Made by a program: the position numbers and the translations under genes. Positions 37,306 to 45,546 of a DNA stretch of 64,000 nt are shown here, one piece after another. The stretch is from Amycolatopsis sp. FBCC-B4732 (GTDB lineage Bacteria; Actinomycetota; Actinomycetes; Mycobacteriales; Pseudonocardiaceae): the NCBI RefSeq assembly GCF_023008405.1, contig NZ_CP095376.1, forward strand, positions 6,366,501-6,430,500, given 5' to 3'. Under the pieces are notes generated by a model. It was not told where the DNA came from. It did not search any database and was given only the letters and a program-made list of their open reading frames with translations. Numbering within the stretch: the first letter of the stretch is position 1; the number at the start of each line of letters is the position of its first letter.

Positions 37306-38076
37306 CTAGACGTTCTCGACCGGGTTGGTCAGGGTGCCGATGCCTTCGATGGTGATCGAGACGCTCTGGCCGCCCTCGATCGGGCCGACCCCCTCCGGGG
37401 TGCCGGTCAGGATGACGTCGCCGGGCAGCAGCGTCATCACGCCGGAGACGAACTCGACCAGCTCGGGGATCTTGTGGACCAGGTCGGACGTGCGGCCGTC
37501 CTGCTTGAGCTCGCCGTCCACCTCGGCCTTCAAGGACAGGTCGGACGCGTCGAGCGACGTCTCGATCCACGGGCCGAGCGGGCAGAACGTGTCGAAGCCC
37601 TTGGCGCGGCCCCACTGGCCGTCGGACTTCTGCAGGTCGCGCGCGCTGACGTCGTTCGCGACCGTGTAGCCGAGGATCGCGCTCGCGGCGCGGGCGGCCG
37701 GCACGTTCTTCACCGGCTGCCCGATCACGATGGCCAGCTCGCCCTCGAAGTCGACGCGGCCGACACCGGACGGGCGCCGGATCGGCGCGTTCGGGCCCAC
37801 GACCGTGGTCGACGGCTTGAGGAACAGCATCGGGGCGCTGGGCACCTCGTTGCCGAACTCGGCCGCGTGCTTGGCGTAGTTCCGGCCGACGGCGATCACC
37901 TTCGACGGCAGGATCGGCGCGAGCAGCCGGACGTCGGCCAGCGGCCACCGCTTGCCGGTGAAGTTGGGGTTGCCGAAGGGGTGTTCGGCGATTTCCAGGA
38001 CCTGGGCGTCGTCGCCGTCCCCTTCGACCGAAGCGAACGCGACACCACCGGGATGAGCAATACGGGCTAGGCGCAC
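37306..38076 (-). CDS. Fumarylacetoacetate hydrolase family protein
   Basis: 256 residues. FAH fold with metal site motifs EGELAIVIG and GYTVANDVSARD, and the closing VILTGTPEGVGP. Family members cleave or decarboxylate 2-oxo/hydroxy diacids (homologues of Rv2993c are annotated as 2-hydroxyhepta-2,4-diene-1,7-dioate isomerase or oxaloacetate decarboxylase). Starts nine bases after the cimA stop, so it is probably transcribed with cimA and could be under the same attenuator. Confidence 0.92.
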   Translation of the reverse strand: MRLARIAHPGGVAFASVEGDGDDAQVLEIAEHPFGNPNFTGKRWPLADVRLLAPILPSKVIAVGRNYAKHAAEFGNEVPSAPMLFLKPSTTVVGPNAPIRRPSGVGRVDFEGELAIVIGQPVKNVPAARAASAILGYTVANDVSARDLQKSDGQWGRAKGFDTFCPLGPWIETSLDASDLSLKAEVDGELKQDGRTSDLVHKIPELVEFVSGVMTLLPGDVILTGTPEGVGPIEGGQSVSITIEGIGTLTNPVENV

Positions 38077-38085
38077 TTCGTCAGT

Positions 38086-39774
38086 CTACGTCCGCCCACC
38101 CAACGGCTTTCGGGGGTTCCGGGTGGCGGAGCCCCCGGCCCGGGCCGGGGGCCCGGATGTCACAGTGACCGGGGCCACGGTCGAGCTCTTGTGGACCAGC
38201 GCGTCGCACAGCGCCAGCCAGCTGGCCTCGACGATGTTCCCGTGCACGCCCACGGTGGTCCACTCGCGTTCGCCGTCGGTGCTTTCGACCAGCACGCGCG
38301 TGACGGCGTCGGTGCCCGGGTGGCCCTGCAGGATGCGGACCTTGTAGTCGGCGAGCTCCACACTGTCCAACCAGGACAGGTGCGGCGACAGCGCCTTCCG
38401 CAGGGCCGCGTCGAGCGCGTGCACCGGGCCGATGCCCTCGGCGGTGGCGATGACGCGCTGGCCGCCGACGTGCACCTTGACCGTCGCCTCGGACACGACT
38501 TCGGCGTCGGCGCGGTGGTCCAGCACCACGCGGTAGGACTCGAGCTCGAACGGCGCCTCGGCGGGGACGTCGGCCTCCTGGCGCAGCAGCAGTTCCAGGG
38601 AGGCGTCGGCGGCCTCGAAGGACCAGCCTTCGGATTCTAGGCGCTTGACCTTGGTGATGGCGCTCGTCAGCGCTTCGGGCCGGCCGGCAAGGTCGACCCC
38701 GAGCTCACGTCCCTTGAGCTCGAGGCTGGCCCTGCCGGCCATCTCGGTGACCAGCACCCGCATGTCGTTGCCGACGGAAGACGGATCGATGTGGTTGTAC
38801 AGCAACGGATCCACCTTGATCGCGCTCGCGTGCAGTCCTGCCTTGTGGGCAAAAGCCGACGCCCCTACGTAAGCCTGGTGGGTGTAGGGGGCGAGGTTCG
38901 CGATTTCGGCAAGGGCATGGGAGACCCGGGTCAGCTCGGCCGCTCCTCCGGTCGGGAGGACGTCCATGCCGAGCTTGGTCACGAGGTTCCCTGTCACGGC
39001 GAAGAGGTCGGCGTTGCCGGCCCGTTCCCCGTAACCGTTGGCGGTGCACTGGACGTGCGTCACGCCGGCCTGCACCGCGGCGACGGAGTTCGCCACGGCG
39101 CAGGAAGTGTCGTCCTGACAGTGGATCCCGAGGCGGAATCCGGTCTTTTCCTTGATCTCCCGGACGGTTCCGGCGAGGTCGAGCGGCAGCTGCCCGCCGT
39201 TGGTGTCGCAGAGCACGAGGACGTCGGCGCCCGCGTGGGCGGCGGCGTCGAGGACCCGCAGCGAGGTCTCGGGCGAGTGGGCGTAGCCGTCGAAGAAGTG
39301 CTCGGCGTCGAGGAAAACGCGGCGGCCTTCCTGCACGAGGAATTCGACGGTGTCCCTGACCATCGCGCAGGCTTCGTCGATGTCGACGCGCAGGGCGCGT
39401 TCGATGTGGCGCAGATCGGACTTCGCGACGAGCGTGATGACCGGCGCTTCGCTGTCGAGCAGGGCCCGGACCTGCGGATCGGCGTCGGCGGTGGTGTCGG
39501 CCTTGCGGGTGGCGCCGAACGCCACGAGGGCCGCGTGGTTCAGCTTGAGCTCGCCCTTCGCGGCGCGGGCGAAGAATTCGGTGTCCTTGGGGAGCGCACC
39601 GGGCCAGCCGCCTTCGATGAACCCGACGCCCAGCTCGTCCAGCAGCCGCGCGACGGCGAGCTTGTCCTGGACCGAGTAGGTGATGCCTTCGCGCTGCGCC
39701 CCGTCGCGAAGCGTCGTGTCGTAGAGGTGGAAGGCGTCACCCAGCGGCGTATCGGCGGGCTCCTGGCGGGTCAC
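38086..39774 (-). CDS. cimA: Citramalate synthase
   Basis: About 562 residues. Condenses pyruvate and acetyl-CoA to (R)-citramalate, the threonine-independent route into 2-oxobutyrate and isoleucine. Shows the HMGL-like barrel start HLYDTTLRDGAQREGI, GGWPGALPKD, HCQDD, NGYGERAGN and a C-terminal regulatory (LeuA-dimer) domain of about 130 residues that binds end product. GTG 39774 lies six bases from AGGAG; the ATG at 39780 abuts that site directly. Upstream is an Ile-coding leader peptide and terminator, which supports the isoleucine role over 2-isopropylmalate synthase. Confidence 0.93.
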   Translation of the reverse strand: MTRQEPADTPLGDAFHLYDTTLRDGAQREGITYSVQDKLAVARLLDELGVGFIEGGWPGALPKDTEFFARAAKGELKLNHAALVAFGATRKADTTADADPQVRALLDSEAPVITLVAKSDLRHIERALRVDIDEACAMVRDTVEFLVQEGRRVFLDAEHFFDGYAHSPETSLRVLDAAAHAGADVLVLCDTNGGQLPLDLAGTVREIKEKTGFRLGIHCQDDTSCAVANSVAAVQAGVTHVQCTANGYGERAGNADLFAVTGNLVTKLGMDVLPTGGAAELTRVSHALAEIANLAPYTHQAYVGASAFAHKAGLHASAIKVDPLLYNHIDPSSVGNDMRVLVTEMAGRASLELKGRELGVDLAGRPEALTSAITKVKRLESEGWSFEAADASLELLLRQEADVPAEAPFELESYRVVLDHRADAEVVSEATVKVHVGGQRVIATAEGIGPVHALDAALRKALSPHLSWLDSVELADYKVRILQGHPGTDAVTRVLVESTDGEREWTTVGVHGNIVEASWLALCDALVHKSSTVAPVTVTSGPPARAGGSATRNPRKPLGGRT

Positions 39775-39801
39775 GGTCATCTCCTAGCGTTTCGAGGCAA
39801 C

Positions 39802-39832
39802 AAAAAAACCTCCCGCAAGGGTGCGAGAGGTT
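39802..39832 (-). terminator. Attenuator terminator in the cimA leader
   Basis: On the minus strand, AACCTCTCGCA, short loop, TGCGGGAGGTT, then seven T. It ends about 25 bases before the cimA start. A second stem, GCGCGCCGG with CCGGCGCGC (39833-39841 and 39863-39871), precedes it and overlaps the end of the leader peptide, giving the alternative-pairing layout of an amino-acid attenuator. Confidence 0.8.
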
Positions 39833-39855
39833 GCGCGCCGGGTGCTCTTGTGGAG

Positions 39856-39900
39856 CTACCGTCCGGCGCGCTCGTCGATAATGATCGCGAAGCTGGTCAC
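39856..39900 (-). CDS. cimA leader peptide with three consecutive Ile codons
   Basis: GTG start and 14 residues: MTSFAIIIDERAGR. The ATC-ATT-ATC run lets ribosomes stall when charged tRNA-Ile is scarce, which would favour read-through of the downstream terminator. CATGAT lies six bases upstream of the GTG and could be a -10 box for a leaderless leader transcript. The assignment is by layout; no experiment is known to me for this locus. Confidence 0.75.
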   Translation of the reverse strand: MTSFAIIIDERAGR

Positions 39901-40112
39901 GGTCGCATCATGCCACAGGGTTTCGCGCGGAGTCCACAAACTGGGTCAAGCTCCCACGATCCGGGAACACCCCCACCGGACAGGCCCCACCGCTCCCTGG
40001 GGGCTGACCCCGGTCCAGTCTATCGGCGGCCCCCGACAGAACCGGCCGGAAAGCCGTTGGGCGGGCGGCTTGTCCACATCACGGCGGCCATGTGGACAAG
40101 CGGGCCCGCACC

Positions 40113-40480
40113 GTCGGACGGGACCGGCCCGCACCGCCGGACAGGACCGGCCCGCACCATCGAACAGGACCGGCCCGCACCGCCGGACAGGACCGGCCCG
40201 CACCGCCGGACAGGACCGGCCCGCACCGCCGGACAGGACCGGCCCGCACCGTCGAGCAGGACCGGCCCGCACCGTCGAGCGAGACTGACCCGCACCATCG
40301 GACAGGACCGGCCCACACCGTCGAGCGAGACTGACCCGCACCATCGGACAGGACCGGCCCACACCGTCGAGCGAGACTGACCCGCACCATCGGACAGGAC
40401 CGACCCCCACCATCGAACAGGACCGACCCGCGTCATCGGACCGATCCGGCCCGAGCCGCCGGACGAGACTGGCCGCCCGT
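40113..40480. repeat. Array of about sixteen 23-bp repeats
   Basis: Unit of 23 bases built on AGGACCGGCCCGCACC plus GCCGGAC, ATCGGAC, ATCGAAC or GTCGAGC. From about 40251 the array becomes a 46-bp dimer in which GAGACTGACCCGCACC units alternate with AGGACCGGCCCACACC units. Period 23 is not a multiple of three, so the open frames across it are periodic artefacts. Lies between the leader of cimA and the leuB terminator. Confidence 0.9.
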
Positions 40481-40499
40481 CGGCGAAGCTCCCCTGAAA

Positions 40500-40554
40500 G
40501 GTCTTGAACGAGTCGTTCAGGACCTCCGGCGACCTCAACGACTCATTCAAGACC
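40500..40554. repeat. Imperfect palindrome with TGAACGAGTCGTTCA core
   Basis: Arms GGTCTTGAACGAGTCGTT (40500-40517) and AACGACTCATTCAAGACC (40537-40554) are inverted with one mismatch. The left arm also contains its own palindrome TGAACGA-G-TCGTTCA (40505-40519), and the right arm a near copy. Resembles a dispersed palindromic element; no open frame. Confidence 0.75.
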
Positions 40555-40642
40555 GCTACGCGTCCAGGCGCCCGAACGGACGGGGAACGACTTCACCGGC
40601 CCCCAAAGCGCGTAGCACAAAGCCCACCCGAAGGCACGAAAA

Positions 40643-40670
40643 AGGCCCCGCGCCGAAACGCGGGGCCTTC
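40643..40670 (-). terminator. Terminator of leuB
   Basis: Arms AAGGCCCCGCG and CGCGGGGCCTT around six bases, followed on the minus strand by TTT; 15 bases after the leuB stop. Confidence 0.75.
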
Positions 40671-40684
40671 CCGGAGAACGAAAC

Positions 40685-41725
40685 TCAGCCCGCCGTCCGG
40701 ACATTGGACGAAACCAACGCCGCCAGCCGGTCGCCGATCGCGGTGGTCGCGCCCGGTGAAGCCTGGTCCCGTGTGGCCAGGTCGAACGCCACCGAAGCCT
40801 CGATCCGCCGCGCCGCTTCCTTCTGGCCCAGGTGGTCCAGCAGCAGCGACACCGACAGCACCGCCGCCGTCGGGTCCGCCAGGCCCTGGCCGGCGATGTC
40901 CGGTGCCGAACCGTGGACCGGCTCGAACATGCTCGGGTTGCGGCGGGTCATGTCCAGGTTGCCGCTCGCCGCCAGCCCGATTCCGCCCGTCACCGCCGCC
41001 GCGAGGTCGGTGATGATGTCGCCGAACAGGTTGTCCGTCACGATCACGTCGAACCGGGACGGGTCCGTCACCAGGTGGATGGTCGCCGCGTCCACGTGGG
41101 AGTAGGCGACCGTCACCTCCGGGTGCTCCAGCGAAACCTCTTCGACGATCCGCGACCAGAGCGAACCGGCGAACGAGAGCACGTTGGTCTTGTGCACGAG
41201 CGTCAGGTGCTTGCGCGGCCGGGCCTCGGCCCGGTTGAACGCGTCCGCCACCACGCGCCGGATGCCGAACGCCGTGTTGACGCTGACCTCCGTCGCGATC
41301 TCGTGCTCGGTGTCCTTGCGGATCAGGCCGCCAGTGCCCGCGTACGGGCCTTCGGTGCCTTCACGCACGACCACCATGTCGACGTCGCCCGCGTCGGCCA
41401 GCGGTCCCCGGACACCCGGGTACAGCCGCGCCGGGCGCAGGTTGACGTGGTGGTCCATCTCGAACCGCAGGCGCAGCAGGAGCCCGCGCTCGAGGATGCC
41501 GCTCGGCACCGTCGGGTCGCCGACCGCGCCCAGCAGGATCGCGTCGTGCTGGCGGAGCTCGCCGAGGACCGACTCCGGGAGCAGCTCCCCCGTCGAGTGC
41601 CACCGGGCGGCGCCGAGGTCGTAGTTCGTGATCTCCGCCGTCGGTGCCACTTCGCCGAGCACCTTGAGCGCCTCGGCGACCACCTCGGGCCCGATCCCGT
41701 CACCTGGGATCACCGCGAGCCGCAT
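40685..41725 (-). CDS. leuB: 3-Isopropylmalate dehydrogenase
   Basis: 346 residues. Oxidatively decarboxylates 3-isopropylmalate in leucine synthesis with NAD. Begins [15 protein letters not shown]; substrate Arg residues in the LRPARLYPG region, metal Asp in [13 protein letters not shown], and [15 protein letters not shown] for NAD. ATG 41725 is chosen for GGAGGTG upstream and family fit; the frame runs 30 codons further without homology. Stands alone, with its own terminator. Confidence 0.97.
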   Translation of the reverse strand: MRLAVIPGDGIGPEVVAEALKVLGEVAPTAEITNYDLGAARWHSTGELLPESVLGELRQHDAILLGAVGDPTVPSGILERGLLLRLRFEMDHHVNLRPARLYPGVRGPLADAGDVDMVVVREGTEGPYAGTGGLIRKDTEHEIATEVSVNTAFGIRRVVADAFNRAEARPRKHLTLVHKTNVLSFAGSLWSRIVEEVSLEHPEVTVAYSHVDAATIHLVTDPSRFDVIVTDNLFGDIITDLAAAVTGGIGLAASGNLDMTRRNPSMFEPVHGSAPDIAGQGLADPTAAVLSVSLLLDHLGQKEAARRIEASVAFDLATRDQASPGATTAIGDRLAALVSSNVRTAG

Positions 41726-41889
41726 CCACACACCTCCGTCGACCGGACCACCGGCCGCACCGATGGCCCACCGCAACAAAACGCCAGCAGCCGGAAGGTT
41801 ACCGGCCGTAGACAAATGGCCGTAGCCGCACCACCCTTATGCCGCATCCTCCCGCAGGGTGAGACACCCAATCGGGTGAATACGGGCAA

Positions 41890-41923
41890 GGGCGCCCCCG
41901 GCGGAAAACCACCGGAGACGCCC
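41890..41923 (-). terminator. Probable terminator of the subtilase gene
   Basis: Interrupted dyad GGGCG...CCGG / CCGG...CGCCC about 30 bases past the protease stop on the minus strand. Imperfect, so only moderately convincing. The rest of the spacer to leuB shows no gene. Confidence 0.4.
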
Positions 41924-41953
41924 CTGTCCTGCACAGATCGATCTTGCCGGGGA

Positions 41954-44900
41954 CTAGTGGTGACCAGCCCCGATCGGCTGACGGCCGTGCGCCGCCTGCC
42001 CGCCCTGCGCGGCGTCCACCTTGACCACGTTCGCCCGGTTCCCCGCGGCGTTGTGGTGCTCGATGGCGAGCAGCCCGAGCGCGTTGTCCGCCGCGGCCGA
42101 GGCCGCGTTGCGGGTGACGACCAGCGCCGTGCCCGGCTTCGCGACGTAGCCCAGCGCCGCGTCGCCGCCGCCCTGGACGGAGTAGCCCGGGGCGAGCGCG
42201 TCGAACGAAAGCGGCGTGCCGGCGTAGTCGATCAGCCCGTTCGTCGTGCCCGGCGCGACGTAGAACCCGCTGACGCCCACCGTGTAGGAGATGCGGTGGC
42301 TGTCGGCGTTCGCGTCGATGCCCAGCGCGGACAGCGAGACCGGCAACGTGATCACGTTCGTGTCGAACACGTTGGTGTCGACGTCGCCGAGCTGGCCGTT
42401 GACCGCCTGGACGTCCACGGTCGGGAAGCCCGCGCCCAGCGAGACCGTGACGGCCAGCAGGGCGTCCGTGGCGGTCGCCTTCGTCACGTAGGTCTCGAAG
42501 TCCGGCTGCCCGTCCCCGGTGGTGTCGATGTCGACGAACGGCGAGGTGTTGCTGCCGATGTTCGCCCAGTCGCCCCACGTGGAGAGGCCGAACGCGAGGA
42601 GCGCGTTCTCCGGCTCGCCCTGCGCCTTCGCCAGCGGAGCGGTCGAAGCCGCGCCGATGTAGCGGAGGTCGCCGCCCTTGGCCGTCTTGTTCAGCGTGCA
42701 GTCGGTGACCACGTCCGCGTCGCACTCGGCCAGCTGCGGGGACTCCGCCTGCAGCTCGAGCACGCTGATCAGCGAGCGGTACCGCTGCGCGCCGGAGCCC
42801 TGGTCGACGCCCTTGCCGCCCAGGTTCAGCACGGCCTGGGTGGCGTCGGCGCCGAACTTCACCGACTGCGGCGTGGAAATCGTCGAAACCGGCTTCGGCG
42901 CGGAGTAGACCGACACCCGCAGCGGCACCTTGGCGCCGCTGGTGGGCGTGAAGGCGACGCGGCCGGAGGCGTCCGCGACGAACTGCCGGGCCAGGCCGGC
43001 CTGGGTGGCCTGCATGGTCGGGTCCATGACCTTGCGCAGCGCCTTCGGGTCGGTGATCTTCAGCGTCACCTTGACCTTGGCGGTGCCGCGCGGGGTCAGC
43101 TTCACCGTCTGCTTGTCCACTGTGTACTCGACGCCCGGCAGCGCGGTGACCGCCTGGTAGGCGACGGTGTACTCGGCCGGCGTGACGCCCTTGTTGACCA
43201 GCTTGATCGTCTTCGACAGCGTCACCGGCCCGGACGCCTCGACCGTGCCGAAGCTGACGCTGACCGCGCCCGGGTCGTCCTGGACGTAGGCGAGCACCTG
43301 GTTGTCCAGCGCCGCCTTGGCGTCGATCCGGCCGCTGCCGACGCGCTGCGGCGCGTAGGTGTGGCCGGCGCTGTCGGAGACGTCGTGGCCGGCGGTGTCG
43401 ATGACCGACGCCTTGACCTCTTCGACCGACCAGTCCGGGTGGGACTGGCGGACCAGCGCGGTGATGCCCGCGGTGTGCGGGGCCGCCATCGACGTGCCGC
43501 TCAGGACCGTCCGGCCGTTGCCGCTGCCGCGGAACGCCGAGGTGATCGTGTCACCCGGCGCGGCGACGTCCGGCTTGACGGCCGGGCCGCGGGTGCCGCG
43601 CGAGGTGAACGAGCTCGGGGTGTCCACGATCGTCTTGTCGTAGGTCTGGACCGAGGCGCGCCCGGTGCCGTAGAGCCGGATCTGCAGCGTGCCCGCGGTC
43701 AGCGCCGCGCGCAGCGTCTTCGTGGCGGAGCCGGTGAATTGGAACATCGGGATCGCCGCGTTGCCCGCGATGCCGGCGCTGAAGTGCTCCAAAGTGGACG
43801 AAAGCAGGGCGCCCTTCGCTCCGGCCGCCTGAGCGTTGTTGGCACGCGCGGCCGAACCGCAGGCGCGGGTCGAGTCGTTGTCGTCCCACTCCAGCCAGAC
43901 GAACTTGCCGGCCGCCTTCGCCTTGTCATCGGCGGAGTACGGCGCGCAGCCCGCGCTGTTCGCCGCCGACAGGGCGACGACCGGCGCGGTCAGGTTCAGC
44001 GTGTCGTAGCCGGTGTAGTTCTGGCTGTACTGCCCGGTCTTCTGACCCTTGGCCGCGGTCGGCGCGGTGGCCTCGGCGGCGTCGCGCAGGATGCCCGCGT
44101 CACGCGTGCTGGCGACGGTGAGCGCTTCGGGGGTGTTGCCCGGCGAACCGGCGATGTCGTTGATGTCGCCGCCGTTGCCCGCCGAGATCACCGGCAGCAC
44201 GTTGTTCGCGGCGAGCTTGCGCACGAACAGCGAGTCCGGGTCGTCCGGGGCGCCGAAGTCGGAGCCCAGCGACAGGTTGACGACGTCGAGGTGGTCGGTG
44301 AAGTCGCCGTCGCCGTCCGGGTCGAGCGCCCAGTCCAGCGCCTGCGAGGTGACGTTCGTCGAGCCCGCGCAGCCGAACACCTTGATGGCGTAGAGGAGCG
44401 ACTTCGGCGCCGTGCCCGGGCCGATCTGCATCGCGTCGACCTTCTTGGCGTCCAGCTTCTTGTAGTCGCCCTTGAAGGTCTTGCCGTCGGCGGTGACACC
44501 GAAGCCGCCGATGGTGCCGGCGACGTGCGTGCCGTGCTCACCGCAGGCGAGCGGGTTCGGGTCCGGCTTCGGGGTGGTCTTCCCTGCCGTCGCGGCGTCG
44601 TAGTCGTCGCCGACGAGGTCCGTGCCGCCGACGACCTTCGCGCTGGGGAACAGCGGGGTCGCCTTCGTGCTGTCGACGCTCTTGTACGCGGCCGGCGTGC
44701 CGGGGCCGCCGAAGTCGGCGTGGGTGTAGTCGATGCCGTCGTCGATGACGCCGACGCGGACGCCGTCGCCGAACTTGCCGGTCTGCTGCCACGCCGCGAG
44801 GGTGTTGGTCAGCTGCTCGGCGCTGGCGTTGGTGCGGGTCTTCGGCACGACCGTGCGGATCGCGACGACGTCCGCCCGCTTCGCGACTTCGCGCAGCTTC

Positions 44901-45316
44901 GCGGCGTCCGCGGTGACGACCACGCCGGGGACGGCGTTGGCGGTCTGGGTGACGACCTGCGGCTGGGCGTTGCCCGAGCGCAGCTGGTTCACGACCGAGT
45001 CCACGGCGGCGGCGGTGTCCGCCTTGGCGGCGCGAGCGGCTCGCTTGGCCTGCTCCTTGCCCTGCGGCTGCGTGGCGGTGAACGCGTCGACGGCGGGCTT
45101 CTTGGCCAGCTCGACGAACGCGGTGACGCGGCCCTGCGCGGCGCCGAGCCGGGGCGAGAGCTTGCCCTGCAGCTTCGCGTCGTCGATCTTCGCCGGCGAG
45201 ACGCCGTCGGCGAGCGGAGCGTCCGCCGCGCCCGCGACCGGCGCGCCCAGCGCGGCCGCCAGCACGACGGCGAAGAACGCCGTCGTGGCGCGAGCGGGTA
45301 AGCGGGATCTGCTCAT
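41954..45316 (-). CDS. Large secreted subtilisin-family serine protease (S8) with PA domain
   Basis: 1,120 residues. Signal peptide to about residue 31, I9-type propeptide region, then the subtilase domain with Asp in GVIDDGIDYTHADF, His in EHGTHVAGT and Ser in GTSMAAPHTAG. A protease-associated domain is inserted between the His and Ser motifs. The C-terminal 450 residues are beta-sandwich regions. Extracellular protein degradation is expected. ATG 45316 heads the signal peptide and has AAGGGG upstream. A CCTAC-TTAC-GTAGG dyad lies 139 bases upstream and could be an operator. Confidence 0.94.
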   Translation of the reverse strand: MSRSRLPARATTAFFAVVLAAALGAPVAGAADAPLADGVSPAKIDDAKLQGKLSPRLGAAQGRVTAFVELAKKPAVDAFTATQPQGKEQAKRAARAAKADTAAAVDSVVNQLRSGNAQPQVVTQTANAVPGVVVTADAAKLREVAKRADVVAIRTVVPKTRTNASAEQLTNTLAAWQQTGKFGDGVRVGVIDDGIDYTHADFGGPGTPAAYKSVDSTKATPLFPSAKVVGGTDLVGDDYDAATAGKTTPKPDPNPLACGEHGTHVAGTIGGFGVTADGKTFKGDYKKLDAKKVDAMQIGPGTAPKSLLYAIKVFGCAGSTNVTSQALDWALDPDGDGDFTDHLDVVNLSLGSDFGAPDDPDSLFVRKLAANNVLPVISAGNGGDINDIAGSPGNTPEALTVASTRDAGILRDAAEATAPTAAKGQKTGQYSQNYTGYDTLNLTAPVVALSAANSAGCAPYSADDKAKAAGKFVWLEWDDNDSTRACGSAARANNAQAAGAKGALLSSTLEHFSAGIAGNAAIPMFQFTGSATKTLRAALTAGTLQIRLYGTGRASVQTYDKTIVDTPSSFTSRGTRGPAVKPDVAAPGDTITSAFRGSGNGRTVLSGTSMAAPHTAGITALVRQSHPDWSVEEVKASVIDTAGHDVSDSAGHTYAPQRVGSGRIDAKAALDNQVLAYVQDDPGAVSVSFGTVEASGPVTLSKTIKLVNKGVTPAEYTVAYQAVTALPGVEYTVDKQTVKLTPRGTAKVKVTLKITDPKALRKVMDPTMQATQAGLARQFVADASGRVAFTPTSGAKVPLRVSVYSAPKPVSTISTPQSVKFGADATQAVLNLGGKGVDQGSGAQRYRSLISVLELQAESPQLAECDADVVTDCTLNKTAKGGDLRYIGAASTAPLAKAQGEPENALLAFGLSTWGDWANIGSNTSPFVDIDTTGDGQPDFETYVTKATATDALLAVTVSLGAGFPTVDVQAVNGQLGDVDTNVFDTNVITLPVSLSALGIDANADSHRISYTVGVSGFYVAPGTTNGLIDYAGTPLSFDALAPGYSVQGGGDAALGYVAKPGTALVVTRNAASAAADNALGLLAIEHHNAAGNRANVVKVDAAQGGQAAHGRQPIGAGHH

Positions 45317-45502
45317 GAGTCGGCCCCTTACTCGAGGTCTGGACCCGAACCTGCCTGCCGCTCCTGACACCCCCGACGGTGAAGCGCGGCAAAGCGCCGT
45401 GCCCTCGACGGCGCGTGGTTCAACCTCGCGGGGAGAACCTAATGCCCCAAAACACCTACTTACGTAGGCAAAGGACTCCGTTATGTAGTTGTGATTGCGC
45501 AC

Positions 45503-45534
45503 GAAGGCCCCCTGCCGGGTGACAGGGGGCCTTC
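45503..45534 (-). terminator. Terminator of serA
   Basis: Arms GAAGGCCCCCTG and CAGGGGGCCTTC around eight bases, 12 bases after the serA stop on the minus strand. Confidence 0.8.
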
Positions 45535-45546
45535 GAAAGGGTTACG

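Noticed and set aside
40113..40480. CRISPR or coding repeat region
   Set aside because: 23-bp contiguous period with no spacers; the open frames across it follow from three-unit phasing.
40832..45301. 1,489-codon plus-strand frame across leuB and the protease
   Set aside because: Runs opposite two unmistakable genes and across their spacer; Arg/Val/Asp low-complexity translation.
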